Made by a program: the position numbers and the translations under genes | Assembly (NCBI GenBank): GCA_016124655.1 | Contig: WGNI01000003.1 | Coordinates: 186,001 to 250,000, forward strand | Source: Alphaproteobacteria bacterium | GTDB lineage: Bacteria > Pseudomonadota > Alphaproteobacteria > Caulobacterales > Aquidulcibacteraceae | Direction of reading: 5' to 3' | Length of the DNA stretch: 64,000 bases | Notes under the pieces: generated by a model | What the model was told of the DNA's origin: nothing | Seen by the model: only the letters and a program-made list of their open reading frames with translations | Databases searched by the model: none | Shown: in pieces, positions 63,030 to 64,000 of the stretch | Layout: each line of letters begins with the position of its first letter | Position numbering within the stretch: position 1 is the stretch's first letter

Positions 63030-63775
63030 GTGAAGCGCCCCTCTCTGGCCGCACCGCGGTTGTGACAGGCGGCGCTGAAGGCATTGGCGCAGCCATTGCC
63101 GAGCGGCTGAAGCGCGACGGCGCCGCGGTCGTGATCGCCGACGTGCAACAGGAGAGAGGCGAAGCGGCGGCGCGCGCGATGGGCGCCGCCTTCGTTCGCC
63201 TCGACGTGACGCGCGAAGAGGATTGGGACGCGCTGCTCGCCGCGCATCCGCGGTTTCATATCCTCGTCAACAACGCCGGAATCAACAATGGCCCGGCGCC
63301 GTTCGAGGAACTGAGCTTCGCGCGCTGGCGCAACACGCTCGGCGTCAATCTTGACGGCGCGTTCCTGGGGTGTCGTGCAGGCGTGCGTGCAATGGCGCCG
63401 ATGGGCGGCGGGGTGATCGTCAATATTGGCTCCGCCGCGGGGGAGCGCGCTGTGGGCGAAATGGCCGCCTACACCGCCAGCAAAGCCGGAGTGCACGCGC
63501 TCACGCGTGCGGTGGCGCTCTATTGCGGCAAGCGCGGCTACAATATCCGTTGCAGCGCCGTCCTTCCCGGCTCCATCGAGACGCCGATGGTGGCGCGCTT
63601 GCGGGCCGAAAGCGGCGATGCACCCGCGGCGCGCGCGCGCATCGCCGAGCGCCATCCGATCGGTTTTGTCGGCGACGGCGCAGACATCGCCGCCATGGTC
63701 GCGTTTCTGGTCTCCGATGACGCCCGCTTCATCACAGGCGCGCTGATGAACGTCGATGGCGGGCTCACGATATGA
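63026..63775 (+). CDS. Short-chain dehydrogenase/reductase
   Basis: 249 residues. TTG 63026 overlaps the previous TGA (TTGA). VTGGAEGIGAAIAERLKRDG, ILVNNAGINNGP, then VNIGSAAGERAVGEMAAYTA with the Ser, and YTASKAGVHALTRAVAL with Tyr-x3-Lys. The TGAE motif and INVDGGLTI end are typical. Second dehydrogenase of the cluster; it could handle a different hydroxyl of the same compound. Confidence 0.92.
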   Translation: MSEAPLSGRTAVVTGGAEGIGAAIAERLKRDGAAVVIADVQQERGEAAARAMGAAFVRLDVTREEDWDALLAAHPRFHILVNNAGINNGPAPFEELSFARWRNTLGVNLDGAFLGCRAGVRAMAPMGGGVIVNIGSAAGERAVGEMAAYTASKAGVHALTRAVALYCGKRGYNIRCSAVLPGSIETPMVARLRAESGDAPAARARIAERHPIGFVGDGADIAAMVAFLVSDDARFITGALMNVDGGLTI

Positions 63776-64000
63776 GCGCGTCGCCGCCGCCCCGCATCGA
63801 TGCGCATGTCGTGATTGGCGGCATGGCGCACGATTTCGATTTCGCGCGCCTGGAATTGTTGAAGCTGCTGGCGGAGCGCCCGAACATTCGCAGCAGCGTC
63901 AGCGCCGATTTCGAAAACCATGCAGCGTTGGAGCGCGCGCGGTTTCTCCTCACCTACACCTGCAATGTCGAGCCCTCTCCCCGCGCCGACGCGGCGCTGG
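63772..64000 (+). CDS. ThuA-like protein, N-terminal part
   Basis: ATG 63772 overlaps the previous TGA (ATGA) and the frame runs off the window end; 76 residues visible. DAHVVIGGMAHDFDFARLEL with GG-x2-HDFDFAR and FLLTYTCNVEPSP agree with the ThuA domain (PF06283), a class I amidotransferase-like fold of unclear function often found in sugar or terpenoid catabolic clusters. Assignment moderate because only the start is visible. Confidence 0.65.
   Translation, partial: MSASPPPRIDAHVVIGGMAHDFDFARLELLKLLAERPNIRSSVSADFENHAALERARFLLTYTCNVEPSPRADAAL

Overview
The window is GC-rich, densely coded chromosome from an alphaproteobacterium, most likely the Caulobacterales/Hyphomonadaceae side of the class. 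This rests on MipZ with a perfect CtrA-type box (TTAA-N7-TTAA) in front of it, a phasin, ClpS-ClpA, a DUF1489 protein, two TonB-dependent receptors and many lipoproteins. The taxonomic call is inference from gene families; there is no rRNA in the window.

Layout. 1-9000: end of a FemAB-like acyltransferase, a GAF protein, a HIT protein, a DUF4105 lipoprotein, RlpA, an MFS exporter, clpS-clpA, a membrane TIR-domain protein and a phasin, with several hairpin terminators. 9000-11500: a D,D-carboxypeptidase, a membrane J-domain protein and mipZ. 11670-19090: an apparent eight-gene minus-strand operon (arsC-like, a double TIR membrane protein, a methylglutaconyl-CoA hydratase-like enzyme, DUF3667, methylcrotonyl-CoA carboxylase alpha, a small membrane protein, a sterol-desaturase-like hydroxylase, DUF1489). 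19200-31200: a TPR protein, small ORFs, Uma2 nuclease, methylcrotonyl-CoA carboxylase beta, a cNMP-patatin protein, a structured short ORF with a perfect 16S-complementary ribosome binding site, endonuclease V, TesB, ArfB, a toxin-antitoxin locus with a second related antitoxin, isovaleryl-CoA dehydrogenase and a lysozyme-like membrane protein. Leucine catabolism genes (ivd, mccB, liuC, mccA) are thus spread over about 17 kb on one strand.

31200-43400: MgtE, a GIY-YIG protein between two identical 65-bp repeats, tRNA-Leu(GAG), a C39-type peptidase with a small membrane partner, then a translationally coupled peptide/nickel-type ABC importer followed by a TonB-dependent receptor. 43400-51400: a FliN-like protein divergent from lipB, a four-gene operon with a Rieske/ferric-reductase fusion and a Cys-rich Tat-like protein, propionyl-CoA carboxylase alpha, a second Uma2 protein and an orphan ParA with a coupled partner. 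51800-57200: a lower-GC polysaccharide island (GDP-heptose kinase and guanylyltransferase, a CBS-aminotransferase fusion, a sugar epimerase, a glycosyltransferase). 57600-64000: a catabolic-looking cluster (TonB-dependent receptor, TetR regulator, cytochrome P450, two SDR dehydrogenases, start of a ThuA-like gene).

The items that look least explained are the two TIR membrane proteins, the Rieske/Cys-rich redox operon, the short structured ORF at 26095-26238, the paired RHH antitoxins with a shared operator word, and the ParA-partner pair. Several families of palindromic repeats are scattered between genes.
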